Shown here piece after piece: positions 27,244 to 36,338 of a stretch of DNA of 64,000 nt (positions are counted from its first letter, which is position 1; each line of letters begins with the position of its first letter). The notes under the pieces are model-generated. The model saw only the letters and a list, made by a program, of their open reading frames with translations, was not told the DNA's origin and did not search any database. Position numbers and translations under genes: made by a program. This DNA comes from Duganella sp. BJB476 (GTDB lineage: Bacteria > Pseudomonadota > Gammaproteobacteria > Burkholderiales > Burkholderiaceae_D), in contig NZ_QVIO01000002.1 of NCBI RefSeq assembly GCF_003416895.1, positions 434,001 to 498,000 on the forward strand, written 5' to 3'.

Positions 27244-28791
27244 ATGAATATCTCGAACCTGAAAATCGGTGTGCGACTTGCGGTCGCATTTGGTGCGGTG
27301 CTGGTGTTGATGGCGGTGTTGATCGGCGTCGGCCTGCAAAGGCTGAACAGCATCAGCCGGCTCAACGCGGTCATCATCGACAAGGACTGGGTCAAGGCCG
27401 ATGCGGCGGCCACCGTCGGCAGCACCACCCGCGCCAACGCGGCGCTGACGCTGGAGCTCTTCACCACCACCGATGCAGCGCGCACGGCGGACATCTACCG
27501 CGAGATGGACGTCAACAAAAAGACCATCAGCACCGCGCTGGAAACCCTGGACACCCTGATCTACACCGACGAAGGCAAGGCCCTGATGCTGGCCATCCGC
27601 GAGCAGCGCAAGGCCTACGTCGCATCGTTCACACAAGTCGGCAAGATGCTGGCCGGCGGCCAGCGCGACGAAGCGCAAGCCGCGCTGCGCGCCGACATGC
27701 TGCCCAAGCTGGCCAAGGTACAGGCCAGCATCCGCCAGCTGTCGGACCTGCAAAAATCCATCGTCACCTCCAACGGTGACCTGGTCAAGCACGATATCGC
27801 GATGGCCAGCCAGATGATGGGATGGCTCGGCATCGTGGCGCTGGCGCTGGGCCTGGCCTTCGCCTGGCGCGTCACGCGCTCGATCACCGATCCGATCGGC
27901 CACGCCCTGAAGATGGCGCGCGCCGTGGCCTCCGGCGACCTGACCTGCCGCATCAGCAATGAGCAGCGCGACGAAATGGGCCAGCTGCTGGGGGAGCTGG
28001 GCAAGATGAACGACAACCTCGCCAGCATCGTCGGCCGTGTGCGCAGCGGCACCGGCGCCATCACTACAGCCTCGGCGGAAATCGCCAGCGGGAATATGGA
28101 CCTGTCCTCGCGCACCGAGCAGCAAGCCAGCTCGCTGGAGGAAACCGCCGCCTCGATGGAAGAACTGACCAGCACCGTCAAGCAGAATGCCGCCAATGCG
28201 CAGCAGGCCAACGAACTGGCGCTGTCGGCGACGCAGGTGGCGCAGCGCGGCGGCGACGTGGTGGCGCAGGTGGTCGGCACCATGAACTCGATCAATGACT
28301 CATCGCGCAGGATCGTCGACATCATCGGCGTCATCGACGGCATCGCCTTCCAGACCAACATCCTCGCGCTGAATGCGGCGGTGGAAGCGGCGCGCGCGGG
28401 CGAACAGGGGCGCGGCTTTGCGGTGGTCGCGTCGGAAGTGCGCAACCTGGCGCAACGCTCGGCCGGGGCGGCCAAGGAAATCAAGACCCTGATCGACGAC
28501 TCAGTGGACAAGGTGGCGGCGGGCGCACGCCTGGTCGACCTGGCCGGCAGCACCATGAACGAAGTGCAGGACAGCGTGCGCAAGGTGACCGACATCGTCG
28601 CCGAGATCACGCTGGCCAACCGCGAGCAGACTGGCGGCATCGAGCAAATCAATATCGCCATCAGCCAGATGGACCACGTGACGCAGCAGAACGCCGCGCT
28701 GGTCGAACAGGCTGCGGCCGCGGCGGCGGCGATGCAGGACCAGGCCGGCCAGCTGAATCAGGTGGTCAGTCAGTTCCGGCTGGCGGTTTGA
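27244..28791 (+). CDS. Methyl-accepting chemotaxis protein
   Basis: A 515-residue Tar-like receptor. TM1 lies at about residues 10-32, a periplasmic four-helix-bundle sensor at about 33-190, and TM2 at about 191-210 ([18 protein letters not shown]). The HAMP domain follows. The signalling hairpin has [20 protein letters not shown] and [15 protein letters not shown]. No CheR-binding pentapeptide occurs at the C-terminus. The ATG at 27244 has GGAG six bases upstream. Its 3' end overlaps the convergent GNAT gene by 26 bases. Ligand unknown. Confidence 0.95.
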   Translation: MNISNLKIGVRLAVAFGAVLVLMAVLIGVGLQRLNSISRLNAVIIDKDWVKADAAATVGSTTRANAALTLELFTTTDAARTADIYREMDVNKKTISTALETLDTLIYTDEGKALMLAIREQRKAYVASFTQVGKMLAGGQRDEAQAALRADMLPKLAKVQASIRQLSDLQKSIVTSNGDLVKHDIAMASQMMGWLGIVALALGLAFAWRVTRSITDPIGHALKMARAVASGDLTCRISNEQRDEMGQLLGELGKMNDNLASIVGRVRSGTGAITTASAEIASGNMDLSSRTEQQASSLEETAASMEELTSTVKQNAANAQQANELALSATQVAQRGGDVVAQVVGTMNSINDSSRRIVDIIGVIDGIAFQTNILALNAAVEAARAGEQGRGFAVVASEVRNLAQRSAGAAKEIKTLIDDSVDKVAAGARLVDLAGSTMNEVQDSVRKVTDIVAEITLANREQTGGIEQINIAISQMDHVTQQNAALVEQAAAAAAAMQDQAGQLNQVVSQFRLAV

Positions 28792-29293
28792 CGGCGAGCG
28801 TGCGCGACATCATGATTTCGTCGTAAAACCGGCCGTCGACGATCATCGAGTCCGGCTCGCGGCCGAACTCGATGAAGCCCAGCGATTCATACAGGCCGAC
28901 CGCTTCCGCATTGCCGGCGGTGACCGAGATCGTCATGCGCTGCACGCCGTCCAGCGTGGCGGCAAACGCCAATGCATGCTCCATCAGTTGCCGTCCGAGG
29001 CCGAGGCCCCGGTGGGTCTCGGCCACGTACATGGCGCGTACATAGCGTTTGTGCTGAACCTTGAGCGCGGTCTCGCGTCCAACGCCGACGATGCCGACCA
29101 ACTGCTCTCCCTCGAAGGCGCCAAACATATTGCGGCCTGAATCCGCCGCCAACCGCGCCTCTATTACCGACAACGCCGTATCGCACTCCTCCTCGTAGCT
29201 GGAACCGAATGCCGATGGCGATGCGCGCAAGCCCGCCAGCCGCAGGGACTGAAAGGCGGCTGCATCGGATGGAGTCAAACGACGTATCAACAT
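28766..29293 (-). CDS. GNAT family N-acetyltransferase
   Basis: A 175-residue acyl-CoA N-acyltransferase. The core has [31 protein letters not shown] (acetyl-CoA pyrophosphate loop, RGLGLG, about residues 95-100) and the end helix [14 protein letters not shown]. It is the last gene of the exbB-exbD operon, starting 9 bases after the preceding gene. Substrate unknown. Confidence 0.9.
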   Translation of the reverse strand: MLIRRLTPSDAAAFQSLRLAGLRASPSAFGSSYEEECDTALSVIEARLAADSGRNMFGAFEGEQLVGIVGVGRETALKVQHKRYVRAMYVAETHRGLGLGRQLMEHALAFAATLDGVQRMTISVTAGNAEAVGLYESLGFIEFGREPDSMIVDGRFYDEIMMSRTLAVKPPAGTD

Positions 29294-29302
29294 GTGTAGC
29301 CT

Positions 29303-30562
29303 TTAAAGAGAGTTCGCCAGCACCAGCGAGAAGAACATTTCGGCCTGTCCGTTATAGAGTTTGAACAGCAACGTGTTCCGTCCTTTTTTCAGATGGACCT
29401 TGCGGCTGCCTTCGGTCAAGTTGAGCGCGGCGATTTCCTTCCCGAAGGCGCGATAGGTGTCGTGATACCACGGCTTCATGCCGTCGGCGCTGGTCCACAC
29501 CAGCGTGTCGTTCAGCCAGAGTTTCGAATCGTCGTCGCTGCCGATATCGAACCAGACGTCGCGCTCGCGGTCCGCCACGATCTCGGTGTAGCCATAGTAG
29601 ACGGCGTTTTCCGCGCCATGCGGCGGCACGATGGGGTAACGGTCGAAATGCGTGTACTGCCACTTCAACAAGCGGCGGTTCTTGCCCAAGTAGACGGCAT
29701 CGAGATCGATCAGCTGCTCCGGCGGGAACTCCTCCGAAACACGGGTCGCATTGCTGGCCGCGAAAGGCCCAAGCAAATACCAGGTATCGATGAAGACCCG
29801 GCTAGTATAAACCCCATCGCGACCGATCGCGCGGCCGGTGCCCGGACGCACCGCGCCCTGGTCCAGCGCGCGCGTCTTCGCCGCCACCGTATAATCGCGA
29901 TGAGCGGCCGCACTCGAGTCGGTCAGGTCCAGCGCACCGCCCATCGGCAGCGGCATGCCATTGCCCAGCCGCTGCGAGACGCCGTTAAAGCCGGTGTTTT
30001 CGCCATCGCCGCCGACGCTCATTCGCGCACCGTCCACCTGCCGTTGCTGCTGCTCCTGGCGCGCGGCCAGCGCCTGGCGGGCCTGGCGCTGCATCTGGCC
30101 TAGCGCGCCGCTCAACTGCGCCGGCGTCATCGACTTTGCGTCCAGCGCCACCGGTTTGCGCTGCTCGACCTTCTTCAGCGCTTCCTCTTTCGGTATCTTC
30201 AAAAGGAGGGACAGCTCATCGGCCTTGGTCTCCCGCCTGAGCTGCTCGATCGACTGCGACAGCTCCTTGATCTTCTCCGCCATCTGCTCCGGCGTCTTCT
30301 TCACCTGCTGCTCACGGGAAGCGGCCGACGGGCCCGACGCCGCGACCTTGACGGCATCCTGGCCGCTGCCCTGCTCCAGCGCCGCCTTGATATTCGCCAG
30401 CTCGTTCATCTCGCGGTCCAACGCCGCGTTACCGGCCTTTTCAGCGTAATCGACCGCCCGTACCTCGTTCCGGTTTCCTTCGACATAGCTCGCCATCGTC
30501 CACAACGCGCCCAGCAAGGCACCGTGGCCCAGCGCGGAGACCAGCAAGTACTTGCGATCCAT
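29303..30562 (-). CDS. ExbBD-linked membrane-anchored coiled-coil protein with C-terminal lectin-like domain
   Basis: A 419-residue protein not belonging to a family I can name. An N-terminal membrane anchor (about 5-24, YLLVSALGHGALLGALW) is followed by long charged helices (about 40-190, likely coiled coil). After a linker comes a beta-rich domain (about 235-419) with WYLLGPFAASN, YYGYTEIVAD and VWFDIGSDDDSKLWLND, like PA14/galactose-binding-type domains. It is cotranscribed with exbD, 5 bases apart, where tonB or tolA would normally stand. I infer that it is the periplasm-spanning effector energised by this ExbBD motor. Confidence 0.6.
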   Translation of the reverse strand: MDRKYLLVSALGHGALLGALWTMASYVEGNRNEVRAVDYAEKAGNAALDREMNELANIKAALEQGSGQDAVKVAASGPSAASREQQVKKTPEQMAEKIKELSQSIEQLRRETKADELSLLLKIPKEEALKKVEQRKPVALDAKSMTPAQLSGALGQMQRQARQALAARQEQQQRQVDGARMSVGGDGENTGFNGVSQRLGNGMPLPMGGALDLTDSSAAAHRDYTVAAKTRALDQGAVRPGTGRAIGRDGVYTSRVFIDTWYLLGPFAASNATRVSEEFPPEQLIDLDAVYLGKNRRLLKWQYTHFDRYPIVPPHGAENAVYYGYTEIVADRERDVWFDIGSDDDSKLWLNDTLVWTSADGMKPWYHDTYRAFGKEIAALNLTEGSRKVHLKKGRNTLLFKLYNGQAEMFFSLVLANSL

Positions 30563-30567
30563 CGGAT

Positions 30568-30990
30568 TCAGTTCCTGGTGCGCATGGCGACGTTATGCAG
30601 GCCTTCGATCTGACACAGGTCCATCACCCGCACGATGTGCTGGTAAGCGGCGAGCTTGTCGCCGTCGATGCGGACGCGCGTGCCGGCATCCGCCTCCGCG
30701 ATGGCCCGCAGCCGCGTATGCAGCACTTGCGCCGTCACCGCCTGGCCTTCCAGATACAGCTTGCCGTCGCGGTCCACGCCGATGATCAATGGGTGGGCGT
30801 TGTCGTCAGACTGCTCCAGCGCGTTGGACGACGCCGGCAGCGTGATCGGCAGCTGCTTTTCCTTGCGTTGCGTGGTCTGCTGCTTGAACGAGGTCGCGAC
30901 CATGAAAAACATCAGCAAGAAGAAAATACAGTCGATCAGCGCAGTCAGTCCGATCTCCGGCTGCTCTTCGTCCCCCAGGTCGATGCGCAT
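30568..30990 (-). CDS. exbD: Biopolymer transport protein ExbD/TolR
   Basis: A 140-residue protein with one N-terminal transmembrane helix. The proton-conducting Asp lies in GLTALIDCIFFLLMFFMVA (D at about residue 20), the ExbD signature. The periplasmic part ends in the usual domain with VRIDGDKLAAYQHIVRVMD. It starts within a few bases of the exbB stop and is followed by an unusual anchored protein. It works as the stator partner of ExbB, using the proton motive force. Confidence 0.92.
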   Translation of the reverse strand: MRIDLGDEEQPEIGLTALIDCIFFLLMFFMVATSFKQQTTQRKEKQLPITLPASSNALEQSDDNAHPLIIGVDRDGKLYLEGQAVTAQVLHTRLRAIAEADAGTRVRIDGDKLAAYQHIVRVMDLCQIEGLHNVAMRTRN

Positions 30991-30991
30991 G

Positions 30992-31627
30992 CTATGCGAC
31001 CTCCCGCGCCGCGATGAACCAACGGCTGATCAGGCGGTTGACCTGCTTCTCCAGTTCCAGGCCATACAGCACCACGCGGCTCTTGAAGTAATGGTGCAGG
31101 CACAGCGCCGGCAAGGCCACGCTCAAGCCGGCCGCGGTGTTGATCAGCGCCTTGGAAATGCCACCGGCCAGCAAGGCGGGATCGCCCATGCCGCCCGAGT
31201 AGGCGATAACGTGGAAGGATTCGATCATGCCGATCACGGTGCCCAGCAGGCCGACGATGGGCGCCACCGTCGCCACCACCGCCAGCGGTTGGGCTTTTTG
31301 CTGGTGCTGGCGCATCTCGATCGAAGCCAGGTCGCCGCAGCCGGCCGAGATGACGGCCGCGCTTTGCTTGCGGTGTTCGACCATGTATTCCACCGTGCGC
31401 GCCAGCGTGCTGTCGTTCGCCGCCAGCAGCACTTCGATCTCGTCGAATTTGCCGGCATCCCACAGCGGTTGCAGTTGCTGCGCCAGCCCGTCCGGCGTGA
31501 TGAATTTGCGGCGCAAGTGCGCCAGGCGCTCCAGCGTTACCGCCGCAGCCAGTATCGACAACGCCAGCACGACCACCATCGCGACACCGGCATTTGAGAT
31601 TTGCTCAATCAGATTCAAGTCCTGCAT
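30992..31627 (-). CDS. exbB: MotA/TolQ/ExbB proton channel family protein
   Basis: A 211-residue inner-membrane protein with an N-terminal helix (VAMVVVLALSILAAAVTLE), a cytoplasmic loop and two further helices (AVVATVAPIVGLLGTVIGMIE and ALINTAAGLSVALPALCLH). These are the canonical ExbB/TolQ segments. I chose the ATG at 31627; a GTG at 31639 would add four residues, and neither has a strong ribosome-binding site. It begins a four-gene operon with exbD, a coiled-coil protein and a GNAT enzyme. Because tonB is absent, assignment to ExbB rather than TolQ is by general family only. Confidence 0.85.
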   Translation of the reverse strand: MQDLNLIEQISNAGVAMVVVLALSILAAAVTLERLAHLRRKFITPDGLAQQLQPLWDAGKFDEIEVLLAANDSTLARTVEYMVEHRKQSAAVISAGCGDLASIEMRQHQQKAQPLAVVATVAPIVGLLGTVIGMIESFHVIAYSGGMGDPALLAGGISKALINTAAGLSVALPALCLHHYFKSRVVLYGLELEKQVNRLISRWFIAAREVA

Positions 31628-31653
31628 GCCTATGCCCACTTGTCAGTCAAGCG

Positions 31654-31668
31654 ACAATTATCAATTGT
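31654..31668. promoter_or_regulatory. Palindrome between exbB and chpS
   Basis: ACAATT (31654-31659) and AATTGT (31663-31668) flank a 3-base centre. The element lies in an AT-rich stretch between the divergent exbB and chpS genes, 27 bases upstream of exbB and 28 bases before the chpS -35 box. It could be an operator for either side. No binding protein can be named. Confidence 0.35.
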
Positions 31669-31695
31669 TTTATATTTATAAGCAACACCGACATC

Positions 31696-31725
31696 TTGAC
31701 CTGGAGATTTTTATGGATCTACAAT
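31696..31725 (+). promoter_or_regulatory. chpS-chpB promoter
   Basis: A -35 TTGACC (31696-31701) and a -10 TACAAT (31720-31725) are separated by 18 bases. The predicted start near 31732 leaves a short leader with GGAGG (31738-31742) directly before the chpS ATG. MazE-family antitoxins bind their own promoter, so autoregulation here is likely. Confidence 0.6.
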
Positions 31726-31746
31726 GTATCAACACTTGGAGGTTTT

Positions 31747-31998
31747 ATGGAACTGTCAATTCAAAAATGGGGCAACAGTGCGGCGGTGCGTCTGCCGACT
31801 GAATTGCTGGGCATCCTAAAGGTCGCTCTGGGCGACAAACTTAGCGTCAATGTGTTGCCAGACGGCGTGCTGCTGAAGGCGGCGCGGCCTTCATATTCGT
31901 TGGATGAACTGGTGGCACAATGCGATATCACGTCCCAGGAGCCTGCCGACATGACGGCATGGCATAACGCCAAGCCTGTTGGACGTGAAACGTGGTAA
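31747..31998 (+). CDS. chpS: Antitoxin ChpS (MazE-like, AbrB fold)
   Basis: An 83-residue antitoxin with an N-terminal SpoVT/AbrB DNA-binding fold (MELSIQKWGNSAAVRLPTEL) and a C-terminal toxin-binding tail (YSLDELVAQCDI). The tail closely resembles E. coli ChpS, which has YSLDELLAQCD at the same place and the same total length. The ATG follows GGAGG. The coding region overlaps the toxin gene by 7 bases, a typical arrangement. It neutralises ChpB and should repress the operon. Confidence 0.9.
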   Translation: MELSIQKWGNSAAVRLPTELLGILKVALGDKLSVNVLPDGVLLKAARPSYSLDELVAQCDITSQEPADMTAWHNAKPVGRETW

Positions 31999-32339
31999 GC
32001 CGGAGTAAATTCGGACGCGGTGACATCGTGATGGTTAATCTCGATCCGACGCAAGGGCATGAGCAGAAGGGCATGCGGCCCGCACTGGTGCTCTCCACTA
32101 GCGCGTTTAATGCGCTGGGTACGGTGCTGGTGGCACCGATCACTCAGGGAGGCGATTTTGCTCGTCACGCCGGATTCGCTGCGTCTCTTTCCGGGACTGG
32201 AACGAAAACTCAGGGCGTCGCTTTGGTCAACCAGATTCGTATGCTGGACTTGGAAGCTCGAAAGGCAAAGCGGGTTGAGACCGTGCCTGAGTTTGTTATA
32301 GAAGACGCGCTGGCACGCCTGCGCGCAATTACCGATTGA
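31992..32339 (+). CDS. chpB: Endoribonuclease toxin ChpB (MazF family)
   Basis: A 115-residue MazF-like mRNA interferase. FGRGDIVMVNLDPTQGHEQKG, RPALVLS and TLVAPITQGGDFARHAGF match E. coli ChpB nearly position by position, including the catalytic Arg in RPALVLS and the Thr in APITQGG. The start is GTG at 31992, inside the end of chpS, giving translational coupling. It overlaps the convergent response-regulator gene by 11 bases. The pair looks complete and probably active. Confidence 0.92.
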   Translation: MVSRSKFGRGDIVMVNLDPTQGHEQKGMRPALVLSTSAFNALGTVLVAPITQGGDFARHAGFAASLSGTGTKTQGVALVNQIRMLDLEARKAKRVETVPEFVIEDALARLRAITD

Positions 32340-33012
32340 ACTCAAAGCGGTAGCCCACGCCATAAACCGATTGCAGGCATTCGGCGTCCGGCAGCTTGCG
32401 GCGGATGTTCTTGATGTGCGAATCGACGGTGCGGTCGCTGATGTCGCGCTGGTCCTGGTGCGCAAAGTCCAGCAGTTGCTGGCGCGTGTAGACCCGGCTT
32501 GGATTGTCGATCAATTCGGCCAGCAGGCGGAACTCCAGCGGCGTGAGCGCCAGTGCGGCGCCCTTGTGCAGCACGCGCATGCCGGCACGGTCGATCTGGA
32601 ACGGCGAGACAGGCGCAGTCGGCATCGCCACGGCCGCCGCAGTCCCAGTCGCACCACTACGGCGCAGATGCACACGCACTCGCGCCACCACCTCGCGCGG
32701 GCTGAATGGCTTGCAAACATAGTCGTCGGCGCCGCTGTCCAGGCCTAGCAAACGGTCGATCTCGTCGACGCGTGCGGTCAACATGATGATGGGAAGCTGC
32801 GAGAAGAGGCGCACTTCGCGGCACACACCGATGCCATCCAGTTCCGGCAGCATCAGGTCCAGCAGCACCAGGTCCACGCCGCCGTTGCGGATAATATCGA
32901 CCGCACTGCGGCCGTCGGCGGCGAGCAGGGTTTGCCAGCCGGCGGCGTTCATGTAGTCCGCCAGCAGCGCGGCAATTTTGGTGTCGTCTTCGACAATCAG
33001 AATATTGGGCAC
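32329..33012 (-). CDS. OmpR-family response regulator, BaeR-like
   Basis: A 227-residue regulator with a receiver domain (ILIVEDDTKI, phospho-acceptor D52 in LLDLMLPELDG, Lys in CKPF) and a C-terminal winged helix (LTPLEFRLLAELIDNPSRVY, RTVDSHIKNIRRKL, SVYGVGYRFE). The start is GTG at 33012, with AGGAAG overlapping the stop codon of the kinase gene. The adjacent BaeS-like kinase and the sequence suggest an envelope-stress role, but the regulon is unknown. Confidence 0.92.
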   Translation of the reverse strand: MPNILIVEDDTKIAALLADYMNAAGWQTLLAADGRSAVDIIRNGGVDLVLLDLMLPELDGIGVCREVRLFSQLPIIMLTARVDEIDRLLGLDSGADDYVCKPFSPREVVARVRVHLRRSGATGTAAAVAMPTAPVSPFQIDRAGMRVLHKGAALALTPLEFRLLAELIDNPSRVYTRQQLLDFAHQDQRDISDRTVDSHIKNIRRKLPDAECLQSVYGVGYRFEFNR

Positions 33013-33023
33013 GTAATCGCTTC

Positions 33024-34583
33024 CTATGTTTTCAACGGCAGACGCACCAGCATCTTGACGCCACCCAGCACCGACGGCGCGGCGACGATGCTGCCGCCAT
33101 GCGCTTCGACCAGCGCTTTGCAGATCGCCAGTCCCAGTCCGCTGCCACCGCGTTCGCGCGCGCGGGCGCCGTCCACGCGGTACAGCCGCTCGAAGATGCT
33201 GCCCAGGACGGCGGCAGGCACGCCCGGCGCGCTGTCCTCCACCACGACTTCGGCGAAGCCGCCGGCGCAGCTCAGCGCGACCACGACCTGGCCGCCGCTG
33301 TCGGTGTAGCGCAGGCTGTTTTCCAGCAGGTTGGTGATCACCTGCTGCAAGCGGCCGGCATCGCCTTGCAGCACCACGGGCGCGGACGGCAGGCTCCAGC
33401 TCAGGTCCAGCCCGCACGCCTGCGCGCGCGGCTGGTAGCGTTCCAGCGTGGGCCGCAGCAGCTCGCCGAGGTTCAGTTCATGCCAGTGGTAGTACAGGTC
33501 GCCGGCATCGGCCATGGTCAGCTGGTGCAGGTCGTCGACCAACTTATTCAGGCGCAGCACCTCGGCATGCAGCGATTGCAGCGCGTTGGCGTCGGCCTTG
33601 CGGATGCCGTCCAGCAGCGCCTCGATCTCGCCGCGTATCACCGTCAGCGGCGTGCGCAGCTCGTGAGACACGTCGGCCAGCATCTTGCGGCGCTGGCGTT
33701 CACTGTCCTCCAGCGCTTCGGCCATGGCGTTGACGTGCAGCGCCAGTTCCGCCACTTCGTCGCGCGACAGCAAGGGTGCGCGGGCGCTCAACTCGCCCAG
33801 CGCCAGCCGCGCCGTGACATCGCGCAGTGCAGCCACTGGCCGCAGCAGATGACGGGCAAGCCAGATCGCCGCCAGCACGGCAAGACCGATCAATCCGGCC
33901 GACAGCAACAGGATCGATTGCAGCTGCTCGCGCAGGAAGACGGTGGCGCTGGCGTCGGCGCCGCCTGTTTCGCGCAGCGGCATCAGGCGCATATGGCCGA
34001 CCACCACGCCATCGACCTTGATGGCGCGTTCGGCGCCGACCTGGATGTCCGGAGGACCGATCAGTTTATGGCCCTGGGCATCGGTGATGGAGAGGCGTTG
34101 TGCGAAGTCCATCGGGTCGTTGCGGCGCGGCGGCGCTTCGCCGGGGCGGGCTTCCGGTGGCGGCAGACCGGCTTCCGGCGGCGGCTCGCGGCGCGGCGGC
34201 CTGGCTGGATTGCCGTACTCGCCCTGCTCGCCTTCCTGTTCCGGAGCCGGGTGGCCTCGCGGCGGCGGAGGCGGTCGGCGTTCGCGGCGTGGACGGCGCG
34301 CGTCGCCATCAGGCTCGAAGACCTGGCTGCGCGGCGTGATCCTGTTGAGCAGTTCGCCGAGCGCGCGCGGCTGCCCGCGCAGCCAATCGAAATTGCCCTC
34401 GGTCCGATAGCGGTCCTCCAGCAGCTCGCGCAGCTGGTCGAAGTCCTGGACTTGAAGATCGTTGAGATAAGCGACGAAACCGCGCTTGAGATTACTGCTG
34501 GCGACCCACGCCATCGTGCCCACGCACAGGATGACGATAGCGATGACCGCCAGCGCGATCTTGCGGGCGATGGTCAACCGCAT
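33024..34583 (-). CDS. BaeS-like sensor histidine kinase with a Pro/Arg-rich periplasmic insertion
   Basis: A 519-residue membrane kinase. TM1 is about residues 10-29 and TM2 about 221-242. HAMP, HisKA (DVSHELRTPLTVI, H307) and the ATPase domain (NLLENSLRYTDSGG, GGSGLGLAI) follow. The periplasmic domain contains an insertion (about 91-157) rich in Pro, Arg and Glu, with runs such as RRPPPPPRGHP. That is unusual for BaeS and looks disordered. Its gene ends 11 bases before the regulator gene, so the two are one operon. The signal is unknown. Confidence 0.9.
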   Translation of the reverse strand: MRLTIARKIALAVIAIVILCVGTMAWVASSNLKRGFVAYLNDLQVQDFDQLRELLEDRYRTEGNFDWLRGQPRALGELLNRITPRSQVFEPDGDARRPRRERRPPPPPRGHPAPEQEGEQGEYGNPARPPRREPPPEAGLPPPEARPGEAPPRRNDPMDFAQRLSITDAQGHKLIGPPDIQVGAERAIKVDGVVVGHMRLMPLRETGGADASATVFLREQLQSILLLSAGLIGLAVLAAIWLARHLLRPVAALRDVTARLALGELSARAPLLSRDEVAELALHVNAMAEALEDSERQRRKMLADVSHELRTPLTVIRGEIEALLDGIRKADANALQSLHAEVLRLNKLVDDLHQLTMADAGDLYYHWHELNLGELLRPTLERYQPRAQACGLDLSWSLPSAPVVLQGDAGRLQQVITNLLENSLRYTDSGGQVVVALSCAGGFAEVVVEDSAPGVPAAVLGSIFERLYRVDGARARERGGSGLGLAICKALVEAHGGSIVAAPSVLGGVKMLVRLPLKT

Positions 34584-34736
34584 GGCTGGCTCTTTGGCTT
34601 CATGCCTCCATCATAACCGCCAAATGTGGAGAAATTATGAGCGACTGACAAAAACGCGACACCGCCGCCGGCCTTCATTTTTTCTACACAATTGGGCGTC
34701 AATCTCGCACCGTCATCACACCAGACGGAGAACACC

Positions 34737-36335
34737 ATGTATCAACGCGCGCTTTACCTGACACCGGCCATCGCCGCCGCAGCCCTGCTGGCCGCATGCG
34801 GCGGCAGCGATCCGACGGCGGACACCACGACCAGCGCCACCGCGCGCGTGCTGCAAGGTGGCGCACCGGCCGCCACCACACTGGCGGCGATCACCGTGCA
34901 GGCAGCGGCTGTACAGGCGGCAGCGCCGGCGCCAGCGGTCCCGCCGCCCGTGGTGCTGGCACCGGTACCGAACGATGAAGGCGCCTCCCTCACCTTCAGC
35001 AGCGTGGGCGCGGTGGACACCGCCAATCCCTTCTTCAAACCATTCGGCAACGGCCGCTCCTGCGCCACCTGCCACCAGCCCGACAACGGCTGGAGCATAG
35101 GCCCGGACAAGCTGGCCGTCCGCTTCGCCAACAGCAACGGAACCGATCCGGTATTCCGCCTGGTGGACGGCGCCGTATCGCCGCTGGCGGCCACCGCCAC
35201 GCTGGACCAGAAGCGCGTCGCTTATAGCATGCTGCTGACCAAAGGCCTGATCCGCGTCGGCCTGCCGATGCCGGCCGGCGCCGAATTCTCGCTGGTCAAA
35301 ACCGAAGACCCCTACAACTACGCCAGCGCCAAGGAGCTGTCACTGTTCCGCCGTCCGCTGCCCACCACCAACCTCAAATTCGACAGCAGCGTCATGTGGG
35401 ACAGCCGCGAAACCGCCAGCGATCCCGCCTCCGCCCTGTGCCTGAAGGACGTGCGGCCCGCGCAGTGCTTCGCCACCCTCGACGCCAGCCTGCAGCACCA
35501 GGCCAACAGCGCGGTGCGCGGCCACGCGCAAGCGGCGCAGGACCTGACCTCCGCCGAGCAGCGCGCCATCGTCGATTTCGAGAAAACGCTGTTCACCGCC
35601 CAGGTCAGCTCCATCGATGCCGGCAGCCTGACCGACGCGGGAGCCTTGGGCGGACCTGCGCGATTGGCCGCCAACGCCTTCTACTTCGGCATCAACGACC
35701 TGGAGTCCGGCGACTACCAGACCGGCGCGCCCTTCAATCGCAACGTGATGGCGATCTTCGGCGCCTGGCGCAACCTGGACCGCCCTGCACCGCCGCCTCC
35801 ACCACCGGCACGCGGCCGCCCCGCCCCACCGCCGCCGGCCGCCCCAAGCCCGCAAAACCTGGCGCGCGCCTCGATCGCGCGCGGCGAACAAATCTTCAAT
35901 AACAAGCCGTTCAACATCAGCGGCGTGGCCGGCTTCAACGACGAACTGCGGCGCCCCTTGCAGCGCGGCTCCTGCGCCAGCTGCCACGACACGCCCAACT
36001 CCGGCACGCATTCGGTGGTCCGCATGTTCAACACCGGCGTATCGGACGGCGCGCGCCGCACGGCGGACATGCCGCTTTACACGCTGCGCAACAACGTCAG
36101 CGGCGAGACGGTCGCCACCACCGATCCGGGTGCGGCCATGCAAACGGGGAAATGGAAGGACATCGGCCGCGTCAAAGTACCGAGCCTGCGCGGCATCGAA
36201 TCGCGCTCGCCCTACTTCCACAACGGCTCGGTGCATACGATCGAAGACGTCGTGACCTTCTACGACAAACGCTTCAACATCGGCTTCACCGCGCAGGAGG
36301 CAGCCGACCTGGCGGCCTTCATGAAAGCGCTATAA
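34737..36335 (+). CDS. Diheme cytochrome c peroxidase/MauG-family lipoprotein
   Basis: A 532-residue periplasmic lipoprotein (lipobox LAAC, Cys21). Two heme-binding motifs occur: CATCH (109-113) and CASCH (413-417). A Pro-rich insert with PPPPPPARG and PAPPPPAAP (about 345-375) lies between the two heme domains. The C-terminal region (RVKVPSLRGIESRSPYFHNGSVHTIEDVV) matches the conserved end of CcpA/MauG proteins. It reduces peroxide or performs long-range oxidation, taking electrons from cytochrome c. GGAG precedes the ATG at 34737. It converges with egtB three bases away. Confidence 0.9.
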   Translation: MYQRALYLTPAIAAAALLAACGGSDPTADTTTSATARVLQGGAPAATTLAAITVQAAAVQAAAPAPAVPPPVVLAPVPNDEGASLTFSSVGAVDTANPFFKPFGNGRSCATCHQPDNGWSIGPDKLAVRFANSNGTDPVFRLVDGAVSPLAATATLDQKRVAYSMLLTKGLIRVGLPMPAGAEFSLVKTEDPYNYASAKELSLFRRPLPTTNLKFDSSVMWDSRETASDPASALCLKDVRPAQCFATLDASLQHQANSAVRGHAQAAQDLTSAEQRAIVDFEKTLFTAQVSSIDAGSLTDAGALGGPARLAANAFYFGINDLESGDYQTGAPFNRNVMAIFGAWRNLDRPAPPPPPPARGRPAPPPPAAPSPQNLARASIARGEQIFNNKPFNISGVAGFNDELRRPLQRGSCASCHDTPNSGTHSVVRMFNTGVSDGARRTADMPLYTLRNNVSGETVATTDPGAAMQTGKWKDIGRVKVPSLRGIESRSPYFHNGSVHTIEDVVTFYDKRFNIGFTAQEAADLAAFMKAL

Positions 36336-36338
36336 AGC

